From Crambe crambe (taxonomy: Eukaryota > Porifera > Demospongiae > Poecilosclerida > Crambeidae), in NCBI GenBank assembly GCA_963924555.1, contig OZ004589.1, positions 3,968,001 through 4,032,000 on the forward strand: a DNA stretch of 64,000 bases, in the 5' to 3' direction. Each line of letters begins with the position of its first letter. Position 1 is the stretch's first letter. Position numbers and translations under genes: made by a program. The notes below the pieces were generated by a model. It saw only the letters and a program-made list of their open reading frames with translations, did not search any database and was not told the origin of the DNA. Below are positions 1 through 11,607 of the stretch, in pieces.

Positions 1-209
1 GGTGGAGGGAATCTAAAATGTCCTACAAAAAGTAACCAAGGTAAAATGATTTGGAAATACATAGCAGGTTTTTGGAAACAGTAGCTGAGTTTCAAGATCT
101 TGAGTCATTATTACCAAATGTGAATGACATGATGCTGAAGCATTCCTGAAGAATGAGGCTAAATGGTGCCATTTAAAATTTACTCCTTCTAAGCTGCTTT
201 GATTGCAGA

Positions 210-1377
210 AAAGAAAGTTAGCTGTGAACCTGCTAATGAACAACAGCAGCAAAGGAAATCAAAGCGACAACAGATATTTGGCAACCCTGACATGGATAGC
301 TGTATCTTTTGCTCTGAGGTGAGAGGTATGCTTCATTAACTGTGCAAGATCACAACATAAGGAGAATGCAAGATTCCTCATTGCTTGCTAGGATTTCTGG
401 GGTGATTTGATTGCTATTGAAGCAAAGTATCATTTTAACTGCCTTTCAACTTATAAAAATAGATATCGGAGTGCACAATGAGCCCAAAATAGCCCTTCTT
501 CTAGTCAGGAAGATGAATTCATTCAGGTTCAAGTGTTTGCTGACGTAATATTATACATTGAAGAGAGCATAGAAGGTGGAAACTTTATATTCAAGTTATC
601 TGAGCTTCATCGTATGTATGTGAGCCAGCTGGAAGAGTTTGGGATTGAAAAATTTGTTCATAAAACTAGGCTGAAATTATAAATACTTGACTATTTTGGG
701 GGGGGGGGATTGCCAGGAACAGTTATCCGATGGCATGAGCATAGTGCTAGTGTTTAATCAAGGCAACAACAACAAAAAAAAAAGAAGCAGTTGATACACG
801 TGATTTTGAATCAGAAGCACTTGAGCTGGTGAAGATACTTAGGCATGAAATGCTTGAATGGAAATCCTTTAAATTTTCCACCTAGCTGCCAAAGAAATTA
901 TTCCTCTCTTTGTTACTGAATGGGTCAAATGCAAAAAACTTTGAGACTCAGGCTTCTCTAACTATAGCTAGCCCAGCTAATACCAAGGTTAAAGGCTCTT
1001 CTGCTGTACCGTGAACCTCCTATACCTCTGTTTCTTGGCTTACATGTCCATACACAAACCAGGAGCAAGAAGATAGTGAACACTTTGTATAGAATGGGCA
1101 TTAGTGTTAGCTATGATCAGGTGCTTGAAATAGAAAATTCTCTCGCCAGAGCTGTTTGCAAACGTTTTGAAGAAGAGGGTTTAGTATGTCCTGCAAATTT
1201 ATGTAAAGCATCCCAGTACCAGAGGGATTTGGTTGGACATTACTTGAACAGACCTGGGAACCGGCAAGGGCTTGTCAAGAGTTTCTGAAGTGTGGCTGCA
1301 AATCACTTCTATTGTGCTCAAAGTGTAGACTTTCATGCACAGGTCTTTGCTACTGCGGTGGAACTTGTGACAGTTAA
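210..1377 (+). pseudogene. Decayed transposon-like Cys-rich ORF family member
   Basis: Several short open stretches in shifting frames read as one broken protein. In order they give a segment with FKLSELHRMYVSQLEEF (about 590-650), then NTLYRMGISVSYDQVLEIEN and VCPANL (about 1078-1200), then KASQYQRDLVGHYLNRPG (about 1206-1260). A Cys-rich tail follows at 1259-1377 in another frame, with about ten cysteines in CxC- and CxxC-like spacing resembling a tesmin/TSO1 CXC domain. I recall proteins of this shape as repeated, unnamed genes in corals and sponges; that is memory, not a search. A block expected between VCPANL and KASQYQ appears to be deleted. Stops and frameshifts make function impossible. 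The role of the family is unknown to me. Confidence 0.5.
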
Positions 1378-1379
1378 TT

Positions 1380-2820
1380 TCTTTTTCAATTTAACTGCTT
1401 ACATTAATCTACTGCAGGAGAATTTTCTTGGCAGGGTAGATTTTAGACAGGGTATCTTCCCCATACTAACTCAAAAGCTGACTTTAAATATATCATTGTA
1501 AAGCTTATCAGCTAAGCTTTCATTTGAGACCGAAATCATTCATTAGGCAAGTATGAATCAAAAGTTTAAAATATCTCATGAATAATTAATAAGTTGTTAG
1601 TACACCCCCTATAAAATATGTTGAACACCCTTTAGAACGTGGCACCCCTTCTGAAATGCTTCAGTATGGTCTAAAGTATCACTGTGCAGAGTATGACATT
1701 TTGGTCCAGAAGTGCACAAAAAATGTAGTTAGCCACTACACTATAAGTGCTTTATGGCATAGATAGTATATTACTGCCCTGGGATTGGAAACGGTAGCAT
1801 TTGAAAATTTCGCAGGCACTCCATGTTATGGTTTGTGACCAAGAAACTTACCTGGTTACGTGGGTGGTAATGGGCTGCGGTAGTCTATTAGGAGGCGTGT
1901 AGCTGCTCTTCTACATGGAAACTGCAAGCAGCAGTTACAATTTCAATTATTCCTATTAGTTCAATGGCTAAACTCCACACTTTAGCGGTCTAGAAAACTA
2001 GATGAAATTTGTCAGGGGAATGGTAGTCTTCATAACTTACTTTTGTGCTTATTATCTAGTTCTGTGAGTAGAACCATTCTTCTTTCATAGCATGAGTGGC
2101 ATTAGATGAATGCTACTGCATTTAAAAATATAAACCAATTTCTTATAGCATTCATGGGAGGAAGGAAGCATCAACTAAGTAATGGTCATGTAACCTTCAC
2201 TGCTGCACTCCATTACGGATATCCTGGTCACTCTACAGTTCATGCTGATATTAAATGGTGTCAATATCGACAGCAACATTGATCCTAAAAATTGTTCCAG
2301 CATTGTATGCTGGAGAAGCTCATGTGTCTCTCTAGTATCAGAAGTGCCATAACTGTGATTGACTCCAGAAAAATTTGTGTTGGTAACTCTGATGACTCAT
2401 TCATAGCATCTTGGCATTGAAGTTCATTGATGGTATAATTATTATTAGCAACTCTGCATTTTGTAATCACTAACTCTTGTAGCTAGCAAATCTGAGAGTA
2501 TATTCATAATTATTGTGCAGTAATTATTGTGTAGTAGCCTGCTAGCTAGGCTGATGAATAAGGAGAGGAAGAGAGTCCATCACATCACTAGCATGCACTG
2601 TATAATTATTAGATTTTAAGTGCGCGCGTTGACTTCATAACATGGATTGCCTGTGAAATTGGTTCCGTTTCCAATCCTATATTATCTATGTTTATGGTAA
2701 GCATTACAGCTTTCTATGTATGCATAGAGGCGAAGTGTGAGATAACTGCCCATATTTCACAGAGTTATCTTACAATGTACTGAGCATGCGCAAAGTCGGC
2801 AACTGAATAATTGAGCATCA
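1380..2820. other. Non-coding AT-rich stretch
   Basis: I see no gene, clear terminal repeat or tandem array here. The few open frames are short and have no recognisable motif. Confidence 0.5.
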
Positions 2821-2826
2821 AGGATG

Positions 2827-3233
2827 ACAATGGCTGCAGCACCGCAGACTGATATAATTCTGCTTGGAGAAGATGAAGTCAGGCAGTTTATTGAAAGCAA
2901 CAAGGCGAAAAATACTGTTTAAAAAAAACTAGAAGCGACTTAAATGTATGGAATAGTTGGTGTAATTTGGTGAAGGAAACAAGAAACCTGGAAGATATTT
3001 TACCTTGTGAGTTAAACCATTTTGTTGGAATTTTTTTTGTTTCAGTAAGAAAAGGAAATGGTGAGGAATATGAACCTTCGAGTTTGACATCTTTTCAAAG
3101 AAGCATAAATAGATTTCTTCGTGAAAATGAAAATTTAGTAGAATTAGAAACAGTTAGACAAGCCCTTGAAGCAAAAAGGAAGAGTTGTAGAAAGCAAACT
3201 AAGGTGAAGAGAAAATGTGGAGAATTTAGGTGA
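2827..3233 (+). pseudogene. DUF3504/Crypton-like recombinase, N-terminal fragment
   Basis: The segment starts at a plausible ATG (2827) and encodes a core-binding-like region: VRQFIESNKAKNT, then after a frameshift in an A-run near 2920 LNVWNSWCNLVKETRN, PCELNHFVGIFFVSVRK and EYEPSSLTSFQRSINRF, ending in a Lys/Arg-rich stretch. The order helical repeat, (L)N.F...FF.SVR..., YEPSSL.SFQRSI..(F/Y)L matches the N-terminal half of the DUF3504 family (KIAA1958, ZMYM2, QRICH1), which derives from Crypton tyrosine recombinases. The catalytic half does not follow in this orientation. Truncation plus frameshift make it a pseudogene. Confidence 0.6.
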
Positions 3234-3430
3234 CAGAAACCCAAATGTGTTACAACACAATATGGTACTTGTGCACCATGCATTTTGGTAATCACTGTAG
3301 GGTCTGGACTACTGACATAAAGCACTTAGCTTTGCATAGGGTGGGCCGTGTGAGAGTGATTGTATTGGCGGGTTGAAGATAGAATGGTGAACCTGCTCTA
3401 GTTTGATGGGGTGGAGACTAATGTATCTCA

Positions 3431-3628
3431 TTACTGGACAGTGATCTCCCCAATGGCTAACATCCTAGGGTTGAAGGCATGCTCTTGTTGACCCTCACAT
3501 CCACTACAAATCTTGGTTCCTCTCTCAATTTTTAGTTCCACAAATTTAGTACCATCATCCACTCCCATCTCAAAATCGCCATAGCATACATGCCTGTGTT
3601 CATCTACTCCCCTCCAAGCTAGCAGCAA
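3431..3628 (-). pseudogene. DUF3504-like fragment, inverted
   Basis: On the minus strand a 65-residue frame contains RGVDEHRHVCYGDFEMGVDD, then FVELKIERGTKICSG, then AFNPRML. This resembles the catalytic-region pattern RG..EH....WGD ... Y(V/L)E...ER.TKTR.G ... F.PKM of DUF3504/KIAA1958-type proteins, in which the first Arg is the first recombinase-box arginine. It lies only 200 bp from the N-terminal fragment at 2827-3233 but on the opposite strand, so the two may be parts of one element separated by an inversion. The fragment is too short to be functional. Confidence 0.5.
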
Positions 3629-4337
3629 TTTACATGACTAAACCCAGTCCTCTATGCCAGCCCTACAGTTCTTAGTTAGCTAGCAGGTAATGAACAACAA
3701 CAATGCATAATGTAGGCACTGATGGGCTGTATATATATGCTTCGCACACAATAGTTTACATATCTAAGAAAGGTGTTGAGATCTAGCTAGCTGCCTTATT
3801 TTTATTTCCAGCAGTCTTTATGAATAAATTTAAGCACTCTAGCTTGAGAGAGTGGTAGATCCAATCTGGTTCTTGTTTGTATACTTCTCTAGAAATAATT
3901 ATATATAGCTAGCTACCAGCTAAATTTTTCAGATTGAGAAGTCATTATGAAGTCCAAATCTGGACCCTTTGAAATTAGAAAGTGCTCCATTCAAACCATA
4001 TGCATTCACAAATACGAATCTTTCACTAATCCAATCAATGGGTATTTAGATTAGTGAGGGTCCAGCAAAACAACCTGTGCATCAAGCCTTTCCATTTCTT
4101 GTACAAAATAACAGATTTAAAAGAAGTGGCCCAAGCCTTTTTTTTTTTTTTTTGCATATTAAGAAGAGTGCATATATCAGATAAAAGAGTTTTAGCAGCT
4201 TTTGATCTTACAGTATTCCTATGGTAACGAAAAGCACTGAAGTGCTAACCCTTAGCACACACTAAGAATGCTTAGCATCGTGTATGTCTTTGCAGATATT
4301 GAGCAGATCAAGCAGGTATTATTTCAATGTTGAGCTA
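3629..4337. other. Non-coding stretch
   Basis: No coding signal was found. Contains many GCTAGC-like words and a T-run at about 4138-4153. I see no terminal repeats. Confidence 0.4.
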
Positions 4338-4873
4338 GCTTAGCCTCGTCCCCCCAGGCCTTTTTTTGATTGTGGAGGGACTGGTACGAAGTCATGGGGT
4401 AGTGCACGATAGCATTATGACCCAGCCCACGCATTAGGGCTATGGACTGGAGTGACTACGGCATCAAGTGTTCAGAAGAACTTCTGCTGTTTCCCTACAA
4501 CGCTACAGCCATACAACCAAGGACTTCTAACACTCGTGAAAAATTCTGAGGCCAATCTATCTGTGATCCAGCTAAGCCTAAAGGGATGAACAAAATCTAG
4601 TAGCTAAATAGCTAACAATAAGCAGCTCTAATACTATCTGCTGTTAGGCTAGCAAAGCATAGCAACACTCAAATTCAGTGGCAGCTCAACGCCTCTTTTT
4701 TTTCTTAGGCCTGGCCATGTGCTTGTGTGTGGTCGTAGCACGAATTTGTCATGGTGACGTAATGCGTTTCCTTGGACACACCCACACTATAGGTTTCTAT
4801 GATTTCTAGAAATTTTCACGTACTGGCCCTCCACAATCCTAATTTAATAAGAGGGCCTGGGGATGAAGCTGGC
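4338..4873. mobile_element. MITE-like element with imperfect terminal inverted repeats
   Basis: The left end reads GCCTCGTCCCCCCAGGCC then GATTGTGGAGGGACTGGTACG. The reverse complement of the right end (about 4806-4873) reads AGCTTCATCCCCAGGCCCT then GATTGTGGAGGGCCAGTACG. The ends are therefore inverted over roughly 45-50 bases with indels. There is no coding potential inside. Boundaries are approximate and no clear target duplication was identified. Confidence 0.6.
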
Positions 4874-5184
4874 AGTGTCTGTACTACAGAGTCCACATTC
4901 TAATTATCATCAGTGCCTTAAAAAAAAAAAGAAATACTTGCTTGGAGAACTGCACAAAAGTCAGATAAGACAATAGCAGTTAATGGTTACATAAAGCTTG
5001 CCATGAGCAACACTGTCGTAGACTTATCACTAAAGACTCTACAGCTAACTATGCTGTTCTCTACACCAGTCCACAGATGCAGATAAGCTCACCTTGTAGT
5101 CTCACACAGCCTCAAAGCACTTCAGATACATTAGGTAATGGTCAGCAGCATAGTGTGCAATATGGAGTATAGGCCGGCTATATA

Positions 5185-5728
5185 CCATATAGCCGGTAAT
5201 ATTGACGGGAATCATATTATACGATTACCTCATAAAAATACCATTGACGGTATTTAATTTGACGGAATCTGAAATCGCGCAAAATAAATAATGCACGTGC
5301 ATCGTGCATGCGAGCTGTGTACAGCTAGTTAGCCATATAGCTATTATCAGTTTAGTACGAGTTCTCCAGTTGTGTTAGTCTACGAAAGTGTATGGACTTC
5401 AATTCTTGGGAGAAACTAACACTGATAGCGATCCTTATGCTACAATCGTTGGACACATCCCTCGAAGAATTTCAGCCGCTTGTTCTCTCTTTCTTTATAG
5501 TGATGGATGGCTCATCAATTCGTTGCGCTATCACAGGTTCAAGGCGCTACTCCTCCAGAGCCTATATTTTCTTTGACTCTCCAGCAGTGGTGTGCAATAA
5601 ATGGAATGCAATGTATCACAAACTTAATTAAACTGCGCGACTTTTTGACGGTTTTATTTTTGGCGATTTGATGCTTAAACCGCCAAAGCGTCAAATTAAA
5701 ATCTTCGTCAATATTTCCGGCTATACGG
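5185..5728. mobile_element. TA-flanked MITE, 544 bp
   Basis: The left end is CCATATAGCCGGTAATATTG and the reverse complement of the right end is CCGTATAGCCGGAAATATTG, followed by ACG on both sides. Both ends are flanked by TA (5183-5184 and 5729-5730). This is the layout of a non-autonomous Tc1/mariner- or other TA-targeting element. Internal frames of about 60-80 codons overlap in several registers and look like chance. A related single end lies at about 10295-10321. Confidence 0.8.
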
Positions 5729-5730
5729 TA

Positions 5731-5979
5731 GTATGGAATGCCCTTCTTTTTGGAATAAAGCCTTTTTCCAAACATCAGCTCAATCTAAACGCTGAAGAGT
5801 ATCGTCTAGACATCATTAAGGCTGAAATTGAAGCGCTCTAATCGCTACTGGCTGCGTGGTCGATATAAAACACACACACAGATATACCAACCGAGTACTG
5901 TAACCCTTGTAACCCTTGTGTATGTGCTGAGGGTTAATAATAATAAGTCCCTAGTTAATTATGATAAGCATGTGCTCAC
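5731..5979. other. PTBP intron sequence left of the last identified exon
   Basis: Holds a short CA-rich stretch and no detectable exon. It belongs to the unresolved downstream part of the PTBP gene. Confidence 0.4.
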
Positions 5980-8900
5980 CAGCAAATGCAGCTGATACAT
6001 CTGGCATGACAGGAGGACCTGAAGCAGATGGTTGAGACACAATTTCATTCTCTCCAGTTGGAAGATCAGGACGGGTGTAGTCTCTATTGAATTCATCCAA
6101 TGAAAGGGTATGTCAAAACTTTTTGACTAACTAACTGCTACAATTACTTCATCATCTAAGATGAATGTATGACTGTATGCACCTGGTTTTCTCATTATTG
6201 AACTTCACGGTAAGATTACTAAGCTTTGAGAAATCAATTCTGAGGGTGCAGCATCCATTATAAATATTCTGTCCATCTAATGACTGCAAATAAATATAAT
6301 TACATAACTGCATGAATAGGGCTGGGAACCATCCATAAACCAAAATAAAAAGTTATCAGGTATCATAGGAGCAAAATAGTCACTGTTTGATAGCATGGTC
6401 CACAGCCCACATAGCCCACCAGACATTCAACTTACTGCTTTAGCATTAGTAGCAACTATAGCATCTGGATATTGAATTAGGGCATGAAATTGTGCTATAC
6501 ATAAAAAAAAAGTTATGATAGTTGATTGAGTGACGAGCAAAATTAATTAAAAGACTACAGTATCATAATAATTATGGTCATTGATATTTGTATATACCAA
6601 GCATTGTACTTGCTTCTCAAAACAACATAAGCTTATCAGCTTCATGGCATTTTTTTATTTCCTCTCCATCAAGCTTTAAATCTTGTATATACTTCATTCA
6701 GCAGAGCCATTTTTAGCTCGTTATACTGTAGCAACCATGAATAGCAGGTGCAAGAGTGTGCACAATATACACATGTGTAACCATTGTTAAGTAATAAAAC
6801 TGTGTATGATTCCTAAACTGCCTCATTGTTACTACTTCTAGCCATATAGTATGTTCTTCTATCATAATAGTGAATAAAGCATTAATAATAACATAGACGG
6901 TTTTCCACTCACTGAATACATGGCTATGCTATGCTCAAGGCTGTTATTTACCACTGATGATTGCAACTATGTTATAGAGTCAGCTAGAGAGAATTGGGCA
7001 TAGTAAGACCTGCTCACTAAACAGTGCCCCAGTTTCATAGTGGAGAATTGAAGGGTGTTGCAAGTACTTCTTACTAAGTTCACCTTGACTGTACAGTCAG
7101 CATGTGGTTTTAGTACATGCATGCACTCATCAAGAAGAAAGCATGTGCTAAATAAAATTAGCATGTGCTTCATATCAAATAAGTGCTTTCCGAGTCTACA
7201 TAACTCCAAAATGTACTCCAGTAGTGCCATACGTACAAGTTCTTATGTAGAGGTGACCTGGAGGGTCTATACCTGTAAAACTTCTCTAGATACTAGTTTT
7301 AAAAATTCTTATCACAGCCGACATTTTGGCCTGCCTTTGTCAGGGGATACAATTACAAAACTTGTAATTTGCAATTGTATCCCCTGAGGAAGGCCTGAGC
7401 ACCAGGCTGAAACATTGGATGTGATAATTTTTAAAGCTAGTATCTAGAGAAATTTTACATAGTTTTTTTTCGTTCTATTGGCTAATAGTTACTCTTGTGA
7501 TTTTGATATAATATGTATACGTACCATTTTTGTAGAATGTAACAATGCGAAGAATGGTACCGTACTTTGAAAAAATCTGTAAGATACAAGATCTATAATA
7601 CTACTATAACTCCATAGAAAGGCATCACACGCACATCCTAAAATTACCATAAAACAATTTACCTGGTGCAATACATCAATAGTGATAGGATAGAGCATAT
7701 TTTCAATGATAATACGCAGAACAGAGTTAGGACAGCCCTGAGGACCATGTGGAGAAGCTGGGTCAAGGGGTGAAGAGCCTGAAGTTGTAGTTCCTGAAGG
7801 AGAAGCACCTCCTGTCAGTACAGGAGGTGCTAGAGACATAGCCCCTCCCGGAGAACCACCTGAAGACTGTTAAAACTAGTGATTGACAAACATAGTTTCA
7901 GCAAATATTATATTACCTGTTGTGTTTTTAATTCTTGGTGTTTTGAAAACTGAATATACACAGTTCGATCCCTAATATTAAATAAAATTTATCAAATCAC
8001 TGATCCTAAGTGGCCTTACTGACCTTATAGTAGCAGGCATCGTAGTGTAGTAATTGACCATTCTAGTAGTAGCAGTAGTATCAGCCAATTCTATAAAGCC
8101 CTGATTTTTAGCCTTCAGTAATAAAACATTGATGACTTGGCCAAAAGGAGATCCTAAGAGTGTCAACTCTACTTCAGTGACCTCAGGTGGGAGGTTTCGT
8201 ACATGGAGAACTTTAGAAGGTACCACTGATTGCTCATCCATACGTGGCTATAAGAATGCCATAATCAAGTATGTATATGCATAATAATGCCTACATTGTA
8301 ATTTTTCTATATTCATTAGAATATACCTTAAATGGCTAATATTTCATGTTAAAAATAATTCTTGTTCAAGCCATACAATACAGCTAGCTTATAATAAGCT
8401 CTAATACTAATTCATTGTAAATAATTTTGTACAGGAACAAGTGTACGAAAATATTCAACAACAAATAAAAGCAAATTATGGTAACCAACTACATCATGCA
8501 TACACACAGAATACAATTGTCAAACTACAGGTGGAAGCTACTATACTTGAGGTCTAGCTACTATAGTGACCATAAGGAATAAAAACAATAAGGATGTTCA
8601 TTAATTTCCTCTATAGACTAGACATTAAAGTGTTAATTTCTAGTACTGTATTAATTTCTAGTTTCTGCTAGCTGCCAGGCGAGCTCAAGATGGCTCTGCT
8701 GAAGATCTGCCAAAGGAGAATTTACTCCTGCCTGATAAAGAAGCTGATAAAAAAGCGTGCATCTCCATAAACATGCTAAAGAGAAAAAATGCCTGGAAAT
8801 AAGACTACGATACCAAGAGTCGCTGTGCCAATTGGGGCATCTCTCCAGAACCAAACAAATCAGTCTTCAGCAGGCTGGACAGCACAAAGCGTCCCTGCCA

Positions 8901-10787
8901 GATTCAGAAATCCAAACAACAGAGAAAACAGAACCAGTCAAAGCAGTAACCTGAGCAGTACCAGAGAAGGCATGCAAGATTCAAACACCACTAAAGGCAG
9001 CAGTTATTAAAAGGCCATCCGGACAAGTGGTTTGCTGAGTTTATACAGAGGGGAATTGAAAATGGTTTTCGAATTGGTTTCCATGGTGACAGCACATATC
9101 CCACATGTGGAACATGGTGTCAGCTATCAAACACCCTGAAGTGGTAACCGGTTACCTGGAGGCAGAGGTGGAGTTAGAGAGGCTGGTGAAAGTGGGGTCA
9201 CCTGAGTGAGCTAAGGGGATGGGAATCCATTGCAGCCCATTTGGTGTAATTCCCAAGAAGGATAAGAAATGGCGGATGATCCTTAATCTATCATCACCTG
9301 AGGGTCATCGCATGAATGATGGGGTCCGAAAGGATCTGTCATCAATATTAGCAAAAATGAAGCTTATAGGAACATTCCGGTCCATTCAAAGGATAGGCAT
9401 CTTTTGGGAATGCAGTGGGAGGGGGAGGTGTTCATTGACACTGTGCTCCCATTTGGCATAGGTCAGCACTTTTGCTGTTTACAGCAGTGGCAGACGCCTG
9501 CCAATGGATTATGGAGAAGAAAAGAGTGGCATGGGTGCGCCATTACATTGATGACTTCATAACTGTGGGAGCACCAGACTCCCCAGAATGTTGAGATGAT
9601 GCAATGAGTATTCAAAGAGACAGGTATGCCAGTTGAACTTAAGAGGATGAAGGCCCAGCCACCACTATTGGTATGTTGGGGATGGAGCTGGACATGGAAG
9701 CACTAGAAATCCGGCTGCCGCAAGAAAAGTTAGAGCAACTGAGGGCAGTACTGCTACCAAGGGGGAGAAAAGCATGCAGGAAAAGAGACCTGCTGTCTTT
9801 AATTGGTTCATTGAACCACGCATGTAAGGCAGTACGAGCAGGCCGTACATTTCTGCGTAGGCTTATTGACCTGTCAACGACGGTGAGGCACCACAGGTTC
9901 GGATAAAGGCATCAAAAATGGATCCATTTTGTGACATTTTTGTGGGGAGAAATAATGATCTTCTGTGCCCAGTGGCAGCAGTCCTGGGTTATATGATGAA
10001 ATGGGGATCATCAGTGCATACCAAGTGTATATAGAGAGGAGTTGGCACAAGTATCAAAACGTCTGGCTTACCCACAGTTAACTTAGTCCAAATGTACTTT
10101 AGACATGCCCCAAGTAGGCATGCCATTTACAGGACTATTCTGCCCCACAAATATTCATATTAGTGAAGGGTAGTTATGGTTAATAGAGAGTGCAAGAGAA
10201 GCTAACTACCAGCTTACATACTCAGGTTGCTTGAACAAGCTAAAAATATAATTCACACAATAAATCTACCCCACAGACTGTCAATTTGCAAAATCGAATT
10301 CCCGTTAATATTTCTGGCCATACAGTAATAATACAAGCCATTTACATAAATTGATCTCTCATACAAGTATGTTGCTGGCACCATCCAAGCTAGATCACTC
10401 TAATGACTTAACAATAGCAAAATCACAGTATTTCTGTATTCTTCAGATATATAAGTCATTGATCTCTCATACAGGTATGTAGATAGGTACACTTGCTAGC
10501 ACTATCCACGGTGCTAGCAAGCTAGATAACTCTAATGACTTAACAATAACAAAGTTACTCACCTTCTTGGCAGCTGAATCCTGTTCTATTGGATTTAAAT
10601 ATGGGATAGCACCTACATAACAGTGTTTCTCATTAAACAGCTATCGATTGAGTGTATAATTAACAGGTAAACACATCCAGCAATACCTGAAGTTGATCCT
10701 TCTTCACGGAAACGCTAAATGAAGTAATTGATATTTAATGCATCTATTAGAAGTATTCAATTCATGTACCTTATCTCCTTGAGACAT
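5980..10787 (-). CDS. PTBP: Polypyrimidine-tract-binding protein (PTBP), 5' ten coding exons
   Basis: A nuclear RNA-binding splicing repressor. Coding exons, with splice phases checked: 10787-10770, 10714-10687, 10612-10563, 8247-8024, 7971-7917, 7866-7663, 7576-7525, 6494-6436, 6283-6183, 6083-5980. They give about 298 residues. A short N-terminus carries AAKKPRMDEQ, like the PTB nuclear signal. RRM1 (about 44-119) has [13 protein letters not shown] and GFIELAD. A Ser/Gly/Pro linker follows. RRM2 (about 176-255) has [30 protein letters not shown] and [20 protein letters not shown], then RDYTRPDLP. The start is the ATG in MSQGDK. The last exon ends in phase 1 at a GTGAGC donor, so more exons must follow, but RRM3 and RRM4 were not found down to position 1. 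They may lie outside the window. A DIRS remnant fills intron 3. Confidence 0.88.
7268..7462. mobile_element. Foldback (hairpin) element in a PTBP intron
   Basis: An inverted repeat of about 85 bases per arm is centred near 7365. The left arm has TTCTCTAGATACTAGTTTTA and CAGGGGATACAATT; the right arm holds their reverse complements AATTGTATCCCCTG and TAGTATCTAGAGAA. The arms are imperfect. There is no coding capacity. The position in the intron before the RRM2 exons should not affect coding. Confidence 0.65.
8660..10040 (+). pseudogene. DIRS-type retroelement remnant in PTBP intron 3
   Basis: Opposite to PTBP. Fragments in several frames follow the DIRS pol order: an N-terminal segment with [13 protein letters not shown] (about 9050), RT palm parts [20 protein letters not shown] (about 9225), [20 protein letters not shown] (about 9364-9425), and [14 protein letters not shown] (about 9538-9580) keeping the YIDD motif. 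Then come [20 protein letters not shown] and [18 protein letters not shown] (9710-9860), and a tyrosine-recombinase scrap, [17 protein letters not shown] (about 9965-10015). RNase H and most of the recombinase are deleted, as is the KIDIK part of motif A. It is related to, but clearly diverged from, the copy at 16950-21729. Confidence 0.8.
10290..10333. mobile_element. Solo terminal repeat of the 5185-5728 MITE family
   Basis: CCCGTTAATATTTCTGGCC then ATACAGTA resembles, in the same orientation, the right end of the element ending at 5728. No matching left end was found nearby, so this looks like a truncated copy. Confidence 0.5.
10348..10556 (+). repeat. Tandem duplication beside a PTBP exon
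   Basis: Two copies of a segment of roughly 100 bp share TTGATCTCTCATACA at the left and CTCTAATGACTTAACAATA at the right. The second copy ends directly at the splice donor of the PTBP exon ending at 10563. The second copy carries an extra insertion around GCTAGCACTATCCACGG. Confidence 0.7.
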
Positions 10788-11494
10788 ATGGAACACACGA
10801 TAAGATGAAGAAAAGAGTGCTAGTACTGCAGTGATAAAAGAGAATACATTAAAATATAAAATTGCCAAGCATATCAATATATCAAGCACTAAATTCCATT
10901 GGAACTTGAACTTCCTGCTACAGAGTGTACTGGATGAAAAAGTACAGGAGATTATGGCAGTCATGAATCTTTTATACACAAATTATCCACATATATCATC
11001 CCCACCATCTCAGATCCAGCCAGACACAACAGATACATTCTACTGACAAATTGCCAAAACCTGAGAATTTAAAATATACTAGGGGACCTGCAATCAGTTT
11101 GAGGTACGTATAGATTATTGGCTTTATAACAAATCCACTTGACCCTTGTAAATACTGTGGTCTTGGTATAATAAAAGGCCCCTCTAATGAAAATGCATAC
11201 CTACAGTGATACCACTGACCTGGAATAGATGAGAGTTAAGTAGAACTTCAAAATGTGATGAGAAGGAGGATGATAGAATAGGAAGAAAAGAACAGAAAAG
11301 GTAAGTAGCAGCAGGCATAGACGGTTCCCTGCTACAGTGTCAAGCTCATCATTGGTGTAACCACTGCACTTGTATCACCTCGATGGCAGATGGGCAGTCG
11401 AGGATTATGAACACGTACCTCCTCGCAGTCAACTTTCGGGTGTGGTTCAGTTTCTCTAATTAATGCACAACATGTGAGGTAAAGGACGTCACAC

Positions 11495-11598
11495 CACGGT
11501 CACAAAGTTTTCGTGGTTTTCGCAAATATTGATGTGTGCCCTTTTTTCAAAACCACGAAAATATTTACTCACGAAAATACCGCGCTATACGGTACTAG
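11495..11598. mobile_element. End of a TA-type MITE related to the 39.7-kb element
   Basis: The stretch repeats the word TTTTCGTG / CACGAAAA and ends ATACCGCGCTATACGG then TA. Elements ending CGCGCTATAC(G/A)G-TA with internal TTTTCG repeats resemble the complete element at 39734-40373. No left end was found. It lies immediately upstream of the ATG of the HD-domain gene. Confidence 0.45.
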
Positions 11599-11607
11599 CG
11601 CCGCAGA

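Noticed and set aside
5388-5775. Three ORFs of 62-79 codons
   Set aside because: They lie within the TA-flanked MITE or straddle its edge, overlap in different frames and strands and have no motif.
7055-7387. Plus-strand ORF of 110 codons
   Set aside because: Antisense in a PTBP intron, runs into the foldback element, no recognisable domain.
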